Below are positions 45,701-54,082 of a stretch of DNA of 64,000 nt, one piece after another. Origin of the DNA: Strongylocentrotus droebachiensis (lineage: Eukaryota; Echinodermata; Echinoidea; Camarodonta; Strongylocentrotidae); assembly GCA_035222895.1 (NCBI GenBank), contig JAVYIG010006404.1:1-64000 (forward strand). The letters are read 5' to 3'. Within the stretch, counting starts at the first letter, position 1, and each line of letters opens with the position of its first letter. The position numbers and the translations under genes were made by a program. Below the pieces are notes generated by a model that saw only the letters and a program-made list of their open reading frames with translations, was not told the DNA's origin and did not search any database.

Positions 45701-47448
45701 CGCACATGTATCACAAACACGAGTCGACGTAAACATACACTCAGCTCTGGCAACGCAGCGACCACGTGCGTTTGTCTTAGTGTGTACATTCTCTGAGTGC
45801 ACCGACATACAATGCAGCATGTATTGCGCACTCGTTACGAGTGCGGAGATATAACATTATCATGCATGGCATTCCTGCACTGATCTCGATGTGTTTTCTT
45901 TTGCAACTCATTATTCGCGCTGGAGTTGAGCCAAGTGTGCCTTGGAATGCCTAGCGCATATTTCATGATTTTGACTGCGGAATTTGGGTTTTTAGATGGA
46001 TTAAAACATGGATTAAAGTGCTGGTAAGAAACAGCATTTGTTGTGGCTGATACTAGAAAAACTTAGGGAGCCAGCCGGGCTCCTCAAGCACTTTTTCAGG
46101 GAGCCCGCAGGAGTTTCAGGGAGCCAATGGCCACCGGGCTCCCGATAAAGTCGAGCCCTGAATAGGTTGTATTCTTCATGTCATTTGAGGAATGAGCTGC
46201 TCATTTCTAACAACAGATAGCCTTGAGCTATTTTAAACGTGCAGATTGGGATGTAGTTTTGTGTAAAGTGTAAACGAATGGTGATTGCACATGCACACGT
46301 ACAAAGGTCATTACTGTACCTCTGTATTAGAAGATACATGAATGTGAAGCTTTATTTATGTTGAATTCCCCATGAAAGCTTACTACTAGTGCTATGGTCT
46401 TTATTATGGGGCTTTTTTTAAAGTACCAAGAGAAGACAATATACAGTGTATGTTCCTAATCGTTAACGAGCAGGAGCTGATGCTATGAAGGAACAGTTTT
46501 CATTTGTATTATTAGTACAGGGTGTACCCCGGATAGAGTGAGATCGTTCTGTGCTTTAAAGCAAATAAAAACATGTTTTTCTACAGCCAGCAAATGAAGT
46601 TTGTTAATAACAAAGAACAAATGTACTAAAAGAGTCTGTTGAACAAGCACCCACTATCGACAGTGCTGCTATGATCTGAATTCTCTGAAACCAAATTATT
46701 TCCTTCTTTTACAGCCTACTTTGTTTACTCTTTAGCTTGTAGACTGCATTATACTTTTACATTTTATTATTGTCACTATCTACATTGTATGTACACATGT
46801 ACAGTGTACATTGTGTTTACTAGTTGGTTGCATTGTTCTCGTTTGTACTTTCATCAGGGGTGATAGTGAGCACTATAAAAAATAGGGGTTTTTTTTGCTC
46901 TCAACCACGCCCCCCTTGAGTAAAAAAAAAAAAAAAAAAGAGGATTTGGGGGAAAATATAGCATCAAACAACATCCCCCCCCCCCCCTTTGAGTAAGAAA
47001 AATTGGGAAATAAAAGGGAAAACTAGGGAAGAATAGAGAAAATATGGGGAAAATCGGGGGGTAAAAAAAAAATCAGGTAAAAAAAATTAAAATTAACAAT
47101 TAAAAATCAGGAAAAAAATAAAAAATTGGGAAACCGATTTAAATCAGTTTTTATCAGGCCTGACTTTCATGCGCTGTAGACCTATTATTGTTTGTATCTT
47201 TGTGTCATTATCTACCGTATGTATAATGTACATGTACATGTATAAGAATTGTATTCACAAGTCATTCATTGCTATTTATACTTTTATGTTTGTTTGTACT
47301 CTCATACTCTGAAAGGGGGTTATAGAGTAAATAAATTCTACAATTCTACGATGCCTTGTACATGTACATTATGAATGAGCCCTTTAATATCTCAGTTCTC
47401 ACCTTCATTGTTGAAAAGACTCCAGATCTTGGAGAAGACATAACCCAT
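30740..47448 (-). CDS. ARL5: ADP-ribosylation factor-like protein 5 (ARL5), 6 coding exons
   Basis: Minus-strand exons in transcript order: 47448-47403, 40850-40790, 39418-39271, 36131-36048, 31896-31745, 30785-30740. They total 537 nt, all phases fit, giving 178 aa plus stop (vertebrate ARL5A/B are 179). Visible: N-terminal [12 protein letters not shown] with Gly2 for N-myristoylation, P-loop GLDNAGKTT (23-31), switch I T47 in SPTIGSN, switch II WDIGGQD (65-71), NKQD (125-128), and CALTGEG near the end. By family knowledge it cycles GTP at the trans-Golgi network and recruits the GARP tethering complex. The extreme tail [14 protein letters not shown] parallels vertebrate LCQGLEWM. Intron 1 is 6.5 kb; intron 4 and the surrounding ones are full of repeats. 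Confidence 0.96.
30785..31078. repeat. Direct repeat of the acceptor-side flank of the ARL5 last exon
   Basis: 30788-30897 and about 30953-31078 share ACAGGGAGGCGGGGAAGAAA (GGTGGGG in the second), GACAGTTGCATCATT, ATTCAAGAGTAAA and ATCAAATGATCTGAGAAAAG. The second copy lacks a recognisable LYQGLEW exon. Confidence 0.8.
31378..31795 (-). repeat. Tandem triplication of the ARL5 exon-5 tail with splice donor
   Basis: Copies of the exon end lie at 31733-31795 (the functional one), 31544-31608 and 31378-31441, spaced 189 and 166 bp. Minus-strand reading in the extra copies is [17 protein letters not shown] and [17 protein letters not shown], against [17 protein letters not shown] in the real exon, so the frame is intact. 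The middle copy keeps a GT donor; the far copy has GC. Between copies lies a repeated CACTATAGACAGGTGGC / GTGACCACTACAGACAAG ladder. Confidence 0.9.
31745..31896 (-). CDS. ARL5: ARL5 coding exon 5 (NKQD)
   Basis: Starts [20 protein letters not shown] and ends [12 protein letters not shown]. Acceptor TTGATAG, donor GTGAGT. The last ~50 nt and the donor are duplicated twice further down the same intron. Confidence 0.95.
33252..33536 (-). mobile_element. tRNA-derived SINE with 10-bp TSD
   Basis: The minus-strand head GTTGTGGTCGAGTGGATACG and B box GGTTCGAGTCC are tRNA-like (Leu/Ser type), followed by CCTTTGGCAAGATATTGATC, ACCCGGTAGGAATTTATTCC and a terminal ATTATTATTA tail. ATTTCATAAT is duplicated at 33242-33251 and 33537-33546. 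Confidence 0.85.
33940..34439. mobile_element. 500-bp TTAA-flanked DNA element (Kolobok/piggyBac-like)
   Basis: Perfect termini AGGTAATACAAAGTTTTGG and CCAAAACTTTGTAATACCT, flanked by TTAA at 33936-33939 and 34440-34443. No transposase. TTAA targets are typical of piggyBac and Kolobok; termini starting AGG lean toward Kolobok. The undisturbed target is at 33149-33152. Confidence 0.85.
34590..34783. repeat. Inverted repeat / foldback
   Basis: GTGACAGAGAACCAATAACA (about 34697) and GTTATTGGTTCTCTGTCA (about 34760) pair over about 25 nt. The surroundings repeat ACATGCAAAAATAATTAGAA in inverted form. Probably an old foldback transposon. Confidence 0.6.
35647..36018. mobile_element. TTAA-flanked MITE (AGGTAAAGAYCAGTT family), copy 1
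   Basis: Ends AGGTAAAGATCAGTTCTGGT and CAAAACTGGTCTTTACCT, with TTAA at 35643 and 36019. The interior includes GTGAAAGAAACGTTGTGGAA and ATCAATTAGTAGACGGTTTC. The right end sits 30 bp from ARL5 exon 4. The open frames inside are not credible genes. Confidence 0.85.
36048..36131 (-). CDS. ARL5: ARL5 coding exon 4
   Basis: 28 codons, [20 protein letters not shown] then LYQMLANE. Acceptor GTTTCAG, donor GTAAGA, phase 0 on both sides. Confidence 0.95.
38424..38809. mobile_element. TTAA-flanked MITE (AGGTAAAGAYCAGTT family), copy 2
   Basis: Left end AGATAAAGACCAGTTACGGT after TTAA (38420). The right end is decayed (ACTGGTCTTTACATTTA) before TTAA (38810). It is collinear with the copy at 35647, about 80-85% alike by eye. 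Confidence 0.8.
39006..39213 (+). mobile_element. tRNA-derived SINE-like element, copy B
   Basis: Best-preserved copy here: A-box-like TGGCTCAGTGGTAGAGCA, GGGTCTCGTAACCGGGAGAT, B-box-like GGTTTCAAACC, then TAAGGCACTAATCCTTATTA, GGAGAGGACAAAAAGCCGTA and GTAGTCAGGTAAA. It ends about 60 bp from ARL5 exon 3. Confidence 0.75.
39271..39418 (-). CDS. ARL5: ARL5 coding exon 3 (switch I and II)
   Basis: Encodes [20 protein letters not shown] through [12 protein letters not shown] to YYAGTQ. Acceptor TTCTCAG, donor GTAAGA, phase 0 at the end. Confidence 0.96.
40099..40725. mobile_element. Mariner-type foldback element, 627 bp, TA target
   Basis: Starts CAGTGCGTCCCAGAAAAAAC and ends with its complement GTTTTTTCTGGGACGCACTG, flanked by TA on both sides. 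The arms are about 230 nt long and nearly identical, with a spacer of about 160 nt. The ends fit Tc1/mariner. There is no transposase, so it is non-autonomous. It ends about 65 bp from ARL5 exon 2. Confidence 0.9.
40790..40850 (-). CDS. ARL5: ARL5 coding exon 2 (P-loop)
   Basis: Encodes [20 protein letters not shown] plus a split Ile codon. Acceptor TTTTCAG, donor GTAAGT. It binds the GTP phosphates. Confidence 0.96.
41505..41575. repeat. Dispersed repeat, partner of 46185-46262
   Basis: CTGCACGTTTAAAATAGCCC, AAGGCTATC and AAATGAGCAGCTCAT recur in inverse orientation around 46185-46262. Both copies lie in ARL5 intron 1. Confidence 0.6.
43665..43828. mobile_element. Related foldback repeat (CTTGTTATC family), copy 2
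   Basis: Starts TGCTTCATAAAACTTGTTAT and ends TTATTGATAACAAGTTTTCT followed by GAAACAGG, with TCACAGCCAATCA inside. The ends are inverted repeats. It lies in ARL5 intron 1. Confidence 0.55.
44349..46160. mobile_element. DNA element with CAGGGC termini and 5-bp flank duplication (1.8 kb)
   Basis: Left end CAGGGCCTGACCTTTA, right end complement CAGGGCTCGACTTTATCGG, with AATAG directly outside both ends (44344-44348, 46161-46165). Near each end is a direct copy of AGGGAGCCAGCCGGGCTCCT followed by CAAGCACTTTTTCAGGGAGC. No transposase recognised. The termini look hAT-like but the flank match is 5 bp, not 8. A 76-codon open frame (44935-45165) is unidentified. Confidence 0.6.
46185..46262. repeat. 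Dispersed repeat, inverse partner of 41505
   Basis: GAATGAGCTGCTCATTTCTA, GATAGCCTTGAGCTATTTTA and AACGTGCAGAT are the complement of the block at 41505-41575. It lies just outside the element ending at 46160. Confidence 0.6.
46857..47165. repeat. Dispersed repeat (GGGGTGATAGTGAGCACT family), copy 2
   Basis: Same order as the copy at 26860, with a longer A-run and C-run, ending TTGGGAAACCGATTTAAATC. It lies in ARL5 intron 1, 240 bp from exon 1. Confidence 0.7.
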
Positions 47449-47453
47449 TGCAT
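47403..47453 (-). CDS. ARL5: ARL5 coding exon 1
   Basis: The coding part is 47448-47403 ([15 protein letters not shown] plus one base), donor GTGAGA. A C/T-rich tract and GTGCAG just upstream indicate an acceptor at 47454, so a 5'UTR exon should lie further up. A second ATG sits 5 nt before the initiator in another frame. Confidence 0.9.
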
Positions 47454-48004
47454 CTGCACAAAAGAAAAAGAAAAAAAGAGGAAAGAACAAGACTCTCTTG
47501 ATTATTCTGTTTCGATCTATTTCAATAATAATAATATCAAAGTCCGATTTAACTACTTAGCCTAGGCTTACCTTCCACGTGTTTCTGACAATAAAGAGCT
47601 ACACGTAACATGTCATGTGATGTACAATTACAAAAACCCTGATTTTGTCTGGCCAATTTGATGTTGCCTTTACAACAATAGAGATTGTTTTTTGAGTACT
47701 TACATACATGTATACATGTAGATGCGGGCAGGGAGTTCACTTAATTTAACGCACTCCCTGCGTGTACATTTTTACAGTAGATCGCTGTTGATGTAAAGTA
47801 AGAATCAAATTGGCAATGCAAAATCAGCCATTTTCATGTAGGCTACACCGCACAGCAAAGCTCTATCACTCTGGGAAAAGAATCGTTATTTTGGGTTAAA
47901 TACTTCAATTCTTGTCCAATTTCAATTCAAACTACATGTAGGTGTGTTGCATGAATAACAATTAACACAGAGACTCCTCAAGCAAATGTTGAAGGTAGTT
48001 TGCA

Positions 48005-48255
48005 CATCCATGTTGAAAATCTTGCAAGCCGTGTTAAACTCTCGCTGCCGTCAATCTCATCCCTTCTAGTCTACGCCGAAGGCAAAATGATTATGAAGGA
48101 AAAACTGTGCGCCATCTACACGTTCGTAATGGCGTTATCACAGTTTTTCCTTCATAATCATTTTGCCTTCGGCGTAGACTAGAAGGGATGAGATTGATTT
48201 AGATGATTCCGGCAGCGAGAGTTTAACACGGCTTGCAAGATTTTCTACATGGATG
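48005..48255. repeat. Near-perfect 251-bp inverted repeat
   Basis: The left arm 48005-48109 (starting CATCCATGTTGAAAATCTTG) pairs with the right arm 48139-48255. The spacer is 29 nt. The right arm has one 12-nt insertion (TTAGATGATTCC). The arms contain GTCTACGCCGAAGGC and GGAAAAACTGTG. It lies upstream of ARL5 exon 1. Confidence 0.9.
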
Positions 48256-48500
48256 TCGATTTTGACCCATAATATCCTTAAAAGGGACCATTAAACGGAT
48301 TATTTCAATCAAGTTAGTAAGTGGAAACGGTGTTTTATAGCCTAGGCCTAATTGACATTTGGATATGCACGAGGTAAAATGACATTTTGGGGGATTTTGG
48401 GGGCATAACAATACGGCCGTGGCAAGTTTGTCATGTTTGTGGGAGGGGCCTAACGGCTAAAATCTAGCCGTGATATCTTCAACGTGTGGTGGTATAGGCA

Positions 48501-48585
48501 GTCGTTCAGTCTCTATAACCGGAGGTCTAGTGGAGCCAGACGTAGTCTCAGTGGAACAACCGACGATTATAGAGACTGAAGCTTT
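48501..48585. repeat. Small hairpin upstream of ARL5
   Basis: TTCAGTCTCTATAA and TTATAGAGACTGAA pair perfectly (14 nt) across about 50 nt. Confidence 0.6.
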
Positions 48586-49778
48586 CGGTCTAGCCCAGTA
48601 TTAAAGGCTTGATAATTTGATATCAAAATCATAACTCCATAAATCACCAAGCCTGTGACAAAGCCACAACTTAATTAATACTGAAACTTACAGTACACAA
48701 CAACGATGGTGTAAATATTCCCAACTGAATGATATTGATATGCACTGGAAAAAATAAACAACAAACAGCCACAATACATGTTGTTGTACATTAATTGACT
48801 TATTTTGTCCGATTGTCATACTCATAGTCATTACATTTAGTGCACTCTTTTCCATTCTGACTGTCAAACTCAAAATCTATGAACAATGAACATGTGAAGT
48901 AGGATGACCTCATTCAATCATTGATTCATCACCGTCTACTGAGAATGATCACTCATCAGATCAGGCAAATTCAAAATTGTCTTTTTAAGTTTTTAACGTT
49001 AGTCTTACTTTTGTAACAAACTTTAGTCTTTTGGTTTTGCACATTTGACTGCTCGACCAACATGACCAAGCTAGAGAGAAAGAGAAGAGAAAGACTCAGA
49101 CAACAGAGTGGGCAGGTGAGAGTCAGACAAACACACAATTCAATTAAATTAAATTCAGAACTTTATTTCAGACTCAGCTGCACAAGGCAGAGGTCCATAA
49201 TCATACACAGAGAGAGAGGGACAATGAAATTGAGTAAATTGAGAGCATAGGCCTAGGCCTACTGAATATACACGAAGGAGGAGTTGACTGTGTTACTTAC
49301 TTGCAATATGCCACTGGCGTGGCTAAAAACGCTTCAAACACGAACTTGCAACTGCAATTCCAAATGGTATCATCTAGTCAAAAAACTGATTCTGAATTCC
49401 ACTTCCACTGTCCAAGTCAGTCGGCGCTGATGGTTGATTTTAAATCGCGTCCCATGAGTCACACCAAATTATAGTCAAGGAAACATCCCCTTGTTCATAC
49501 ATGAAAGTATTAATCATACAGCTGCTCGTCACAAAAAGAATACAATGAACTATAAACTGATGATGAGATCGAGATTCAACGATCCGTGAAGTTTGAACAA
49601 TACCCAGTTAATCGAATCCGTACGTACACACGGATACCGTTGTCGTTTTTTTTTACAGGGTGGTAAAGGTTTCAAATAGTTTCATTACCCACTGAGGAAA
49701 TTCCAGTGGACAAACATTCTTATTGCATGGTAACTACTCATAAATTATATTTTAATCAGGGAGGTGCATGTCTGCATG

Positions 49779-51793
49779 CAGGCGCGGATCCAGGGGGGGG
49801 GGGCGAGCGGGCCTTGCCCCCCCCCCGCAAAAAAAAAAGAGAGAAGAAAGGAAAAGAAGGGAAAGGGAAGATGAGAGAAAGGGAAAGAAAGAAGAGGAAG
49901 AAGAAACGAAAAGGGGGGCCGAAAGGGCCTTAATTGCCTCCCAGGCTGTTGACCCCCCCCCCCCCCTCCACCCCCCAATCAAAAAAATAAGAGAGAAGGA
50001 AGAAAAGGGAAAGAAAAAAGGAAAAGAGGAGACACTGGCGTACTGATAGGGGTGGGGGAGGCTTGGGGGAAATCAAGTTCAAACGTGGTTTATTTCTAAT
50101 TCCACAACGGTGGATTACAAATAATGCTGAAATGACATAATTTCCGAGATTTTTCCTCAATTTTTATTAAATTATACGTTCGTATGTGTTTGTTGGAAAA
50201 TGACAAATTCCTAAATTTACAGCCAGGCAAGAAATATGATTCTTGAGATTCCTACATATCAGGGCCCGAGGTACGGTGGGGATCGGGAGCCTCAAGCTCC
50301 CTCCCCCCTCCCCCCCCCACATTTTTGAAAAAGTATATTAAAGAGAAATAAAATAGAATGAGAGCAAGAAAGAAAGAATAGTTAACTGGCAGTGTTAACA
50401 AATAATGAGGCATCAAAATATGCTCATCTGACAGTGATTACATGCCTAAAACACCTAAGCTTCCGGGGGCTCTGCCCCCTGGATTCCACCTAGGACCCTA
50501 CGGCGGGCCCCTTAGATGCTCATCTGACGGTAATTTAATGCATAAAACCCCTGATTTTGGGGGCTCCGCCCCTGTACCCCACGCCAAATAGTGACCTACC
50601 AGTGTCACAAAATAATAAGATATAACAAAAAATTGCTCATCTGACCTTAATTAAACGCCTAAATCCCCTGAGCTTCCGGGGCCGGCTCAGCCGATTCGAC
50701 CCCACCAGGGGCCCTAAGGCGGGCCCCTGAATGCGTATCTGACCGTAATTTATTGCCTTAAACCCCTGAGCTTGCGGTATCGGACAAGGTATCAAAATGT
50801 GTTTATCTGACCGCAGGCGCGTAGCCAGAGGGGGGGGGGGGGGGGGTTGGCGCCCCCCCTCCCCAAATCGGAAGAGGACGTAGGAAGAATAAGGAGCAGA
50901 CAAAGAACATCTTTGAAGTTCAGACAAGGATTAAGAGTATGATAGAGAACGGTACAACGCATCGTCTTCTTTCTCTCATAATCTAATAAAACGTCAAAGC
51001 TTCCGCGCTTCGCGCGGGAGGGAGAACCTGAATTCAGACGAGGATTCAGAGGCGAGAACGGTAATACGAATCTGTAATGATTTAATGAAACTTAAAAGCT
51101 TCCGCGCTTCGCGCGGGATGGAGGGGGAACTTAATTCCGACGAGGATGAAGAGTCGAGAACTGTACAACGAATCATATTCTTTCTCTAAAGATTTTAATG
51201 AAACGTAAAAGCTTTCGCGCTTTGCGCGGGAGGGGGGGGGAATGAATTCAGACAAGAATTAATAGTCGAGAACGGTACAACGAAATGTCTTCTTTCTCTA
51301 ATGATTTAATGAATCGTAAAAGCTTCCACGCTTCGCGCGGAAGTGGGAAAACTGAATTCAGACGAGGATTAAAAGTCGAGAACTCTACAACGAATCGTCT
51401 TCTTTAATTCTCTAATAATTTAATAAATCGTAAAATTTCTCGCGCTTCGCGCGGGATGGGATAAACTAAATTCATACAAGAATTCTTTTCGAGAACGGGA
51501 CAACGAATCGTCTGCTTTCTTTAATAGTTTAACGAAACGTCAAAGCTTCCGCGCTTCGCCCAGGAGGGGGAGGGGAAAAACTCAATTCATACGAAAATTA
51601 TTTTCGAGAACGGTACAACGCATCGTCTTCTTTCTCTAATAATTTAATGAAACGTCAAAGCTTCCGCGTTTCGCGGAGGAGGGAGGGGGAAACTCACCCC
51701 TCCCTGCACCAACCCCCGCATTACGTACCAATATTTGGCTCGCATAGTTTCAAATTTGGCCCCCCCCCCTAAGAAATCCTGGATTCGCGCCTG
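49779..51793. mobile_element. hAT-like element with internal minisatellite, copy 1 (2015 bp)
   Basis: Termini CAGGCGCGGATCCAGG and CCTGGATTCGCGCCTG, with the exact 8-bp duplication TCTGCATG at 49771-49778 and 51794-51801. From the left: G/C runs and purine-rich DNA, a middle with CTCATCTGAC-type repeats, an internal CAGGCGCGTAGCCAG end-like motif (50815), then about 7 units of a roughly 110-bp minisatellite (50917-51680). No transposase seen. The 8-bp duplication fits hAT. Confidence 0.85.
50917..51680. repeat. About 110-bp minisatellite, 7 units
   Basis: Unit order: GAATTCAGACGAGGATTAAG, GTCGAGAACGGTACAACGAA, TCGTCTTCTTTCTCTAATGA, TTTAATGAAACGTAAAAGCT, then TCCGCGCTTCGCGCGGGAGG and a G-run. 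GCGCTTCGCGC is a small palindrome present in most units. It lies inside the element starting at 49779. Confidence 0.9.
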
Positions 51794-51827
51794 TCTGCAT
51801 GAGACAGTCTCACATCCCTGATTTAAT

Positions 51828-52111
51828 CCCGGGGGAGGTACTCAGATTTGGTTTTAACGGGGATCTGCCGCTGAAGCCTCGAAACCCCTACCCATTGTAT
51901 AAGGGTCATTTTAGAGATTTTTTTTCGAAGTAAAGCCCATTTTTAAAACATTTTTGGGCAAAAACCCTGAGAGATTTGAAAAAGTGGACCCATTTTTAGG
52001 GGTATTTTTGTTGAAAATGGGACCCATGTTTAGGGATTTTTTGTAAAAGAGTTACCCATTAGAGCAGCACACCCCGTATGTCTCAACATGTGAGTAACCC
52101 CCCCCCCCCCG
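51828..52111. mobile_element. 284-bp element with CCCGGGGG/GTACTC ends and 8-bp TSD
   Basis: Left CCCGGGGGAGGTACTC, right GTGAGTAACCCCCC and more C. GATTTAAT is duplicated at 51820-51827 and 52112-52119. The interior repeats ACCCATTTTTAGGG-like motifs. Non-coding. Confidence 0.75.
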
Positions 52112-52975
52112 GATTTAATTTGGCGAAACTGTAACTTAATTCAGCGATGGCATGCGCAGCGAGGTGAACCATAATTTTTTGTTGATTGTCTATAATATAT
52201 AGAGTATAAATATGTGTTTGTTTGCTCGATTCACTTTTATACTTGGAATTTGGAAATGCTGATAAAAGGTGCTGATAGCTATAGGCCAATCTACAAATAT
52301 CTCCACTCTCCAGCACACACAAATAGGGAGGGGGGGGGCTTAAAAAGTACCAATTTTGTTGATAATAATTAGGATTATGGATTTTCGTATGTAAGCTTTA
52401 GGCTTGAGCTTTCATCCTTTTTTCCATTTTTTTAAATTTTAATTGCTTAATAAATTATAGGCCAATATTTCAATAAAAAAACTGAGTGGCATTACATTTG
52501 TATTCCTATATTTAATTTTCAAATAATTTAAAGAACTCACAGTCATGACTCATGAAAGCTAGCTCCAATAATTAATTCAATTCAAGTAGTTTTCATTGGA
52601 CTTTTGACCAGTTACACGGCTTACATCAGACATTGCATTAAAATACCGAATGGCCGGTCTAGTGGTCTACCAAGAAACATTGTAAAAGTATAAAAGAAAA
52701 CTTTCCTATATTAGGAGCTAATTTTAGTATTTTACAATACTGCTACCGGTATTCTACTTTGCTTTTGACAAAGACTATCACACGTAAAGGTAACAAAATA
52801 TTGAGGTCAGTACCATACGGTTATACCCTTTCCTATCATAGAAATAAAAAAAATGTTTTTATAAGTCAACGTGGCCAGAGAGGGAGACAGACTCACTTTC
52901 AGAAGTTTCGGTAAACTACATTATTATCTCGTTCATTCACCAAACCAAGGAGTTACTAACTCCTTGACCAAACGC

Positions 52976-53284
52976 AGGGGCATAGCCCCATAGCACGGGG
53001 GCGTGACCCCCCCCCCCCCCTCAACAAAAAAACCACAACAACAACAACAACAAAACAAAACAAAAAAATCGACTGGTTGAAAGAGTAAGATATAAAAATA
53101 AATAAAAAGTAATAAAAAGAGGAAGGATAAAGGAGAAGGGGAAAGGATGAGAAAAGAAGACGCATGGACCACCTCCCACACCTTAATTACAGCCTTACAA
53201 ATTCGCGCATTTCATTTCCTGAGTAAGTGCACCGCCCCCGGCCCCCAATCATCTTCATAGTGCCCCCTCGATTGATGGACTCAC
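52976..53284. mobile_element. Small hAT-like element (CAGTGGCGTAAC end)
   Basis: Left CAGGGGCATAGCCCC, right CACGTTACGCCACTG. Flanks ACCAAACG and ACCAAACA match at 7 of 8 positions. The interior has a C-run followed by A-rich (AAC)n DNA and AT-rich sequence. No coding capacity. Confidence 0.65.
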
Positions 53285-53989
53285 GTTACGCCACTGACCA
53301 AACAAAATGGTTATATGAGTATCCGCGGTTTATATGCTTTTTGTTTTAATCTTTATAATATATCTTCTTCTTTTTTTTCCCCCCTTTTTTTTAAATCGTT
53401 ATAATTATCTTCTTGTTTTTGTGGGGGTTTTGGTTTTTGGTTTAGAACATTAGAAATTTTTTTAAATACTAAGTCAACAGTTACGCCTTAAAGAATTTAA
53501 AAAATAACTGACGTTGTTTTTGGAATTTATATAGCGCTCTTACAGTAATTGTATCAAACCGTTCTAAACATGTTTACACTTCGGGGAAATATACTATCTT
53601 GTAAAATACCTGTAGTTCAAACATAATTGTAGGACTTTACACTTTCCATGTTTCATAGATTTTGTCAAGGGAGTTTAATATATTATAGTATACTTACATA
53701 TACATAATGATCTTGAGTTTGCATTAGAAAGTATTCTCTTTGGTTTTGAGGATATTTATTTATTTCAACAATTAAACAAAACGAAATAAATGCCCGGAAT
53801 TCTCGTTGTTTATATAATAAAGTTGTTTTATATTGCCGACCCCATAATTTATATACGTTTAAAAAATATGTTAACAAAATAATGACGGTCTTTGCAACCT
53901 CAATTGGGAACATAAGGATGCTGCCAGAGGGGATATGTATAGTCATGTATCCATATGACCAATATGACGGTCTGGGAGATAAAAAGCAC

Positions 53990-54082
53990 CAAAAAAAAAA
54001 TTGCCCCCGACATTAAAAAAAAAAAAGTTTAAAAAAAAAATGACGTCCAGGCCCCCCCCCCCCCCCCCAGATCCGCCCCTGG
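53990..54082. repeat. Solitary hAT-like terminus
   Basis: A-rich runs lead into a C-run and CCAGATCCGCCCCTG, which read in reverse is CAGGGGCGGATCTGG, close to the termini of the element at 49779. I could not find the matching other end. Confidence 0.4.

Noticed and set aside
53926-54082. Complete hAT-like element ending at 54082
   Set aside because: GTCATGTA and GTCATGCT flanks match at only 6 of 8 positions, and the left side lacks a matching terminal repeat.
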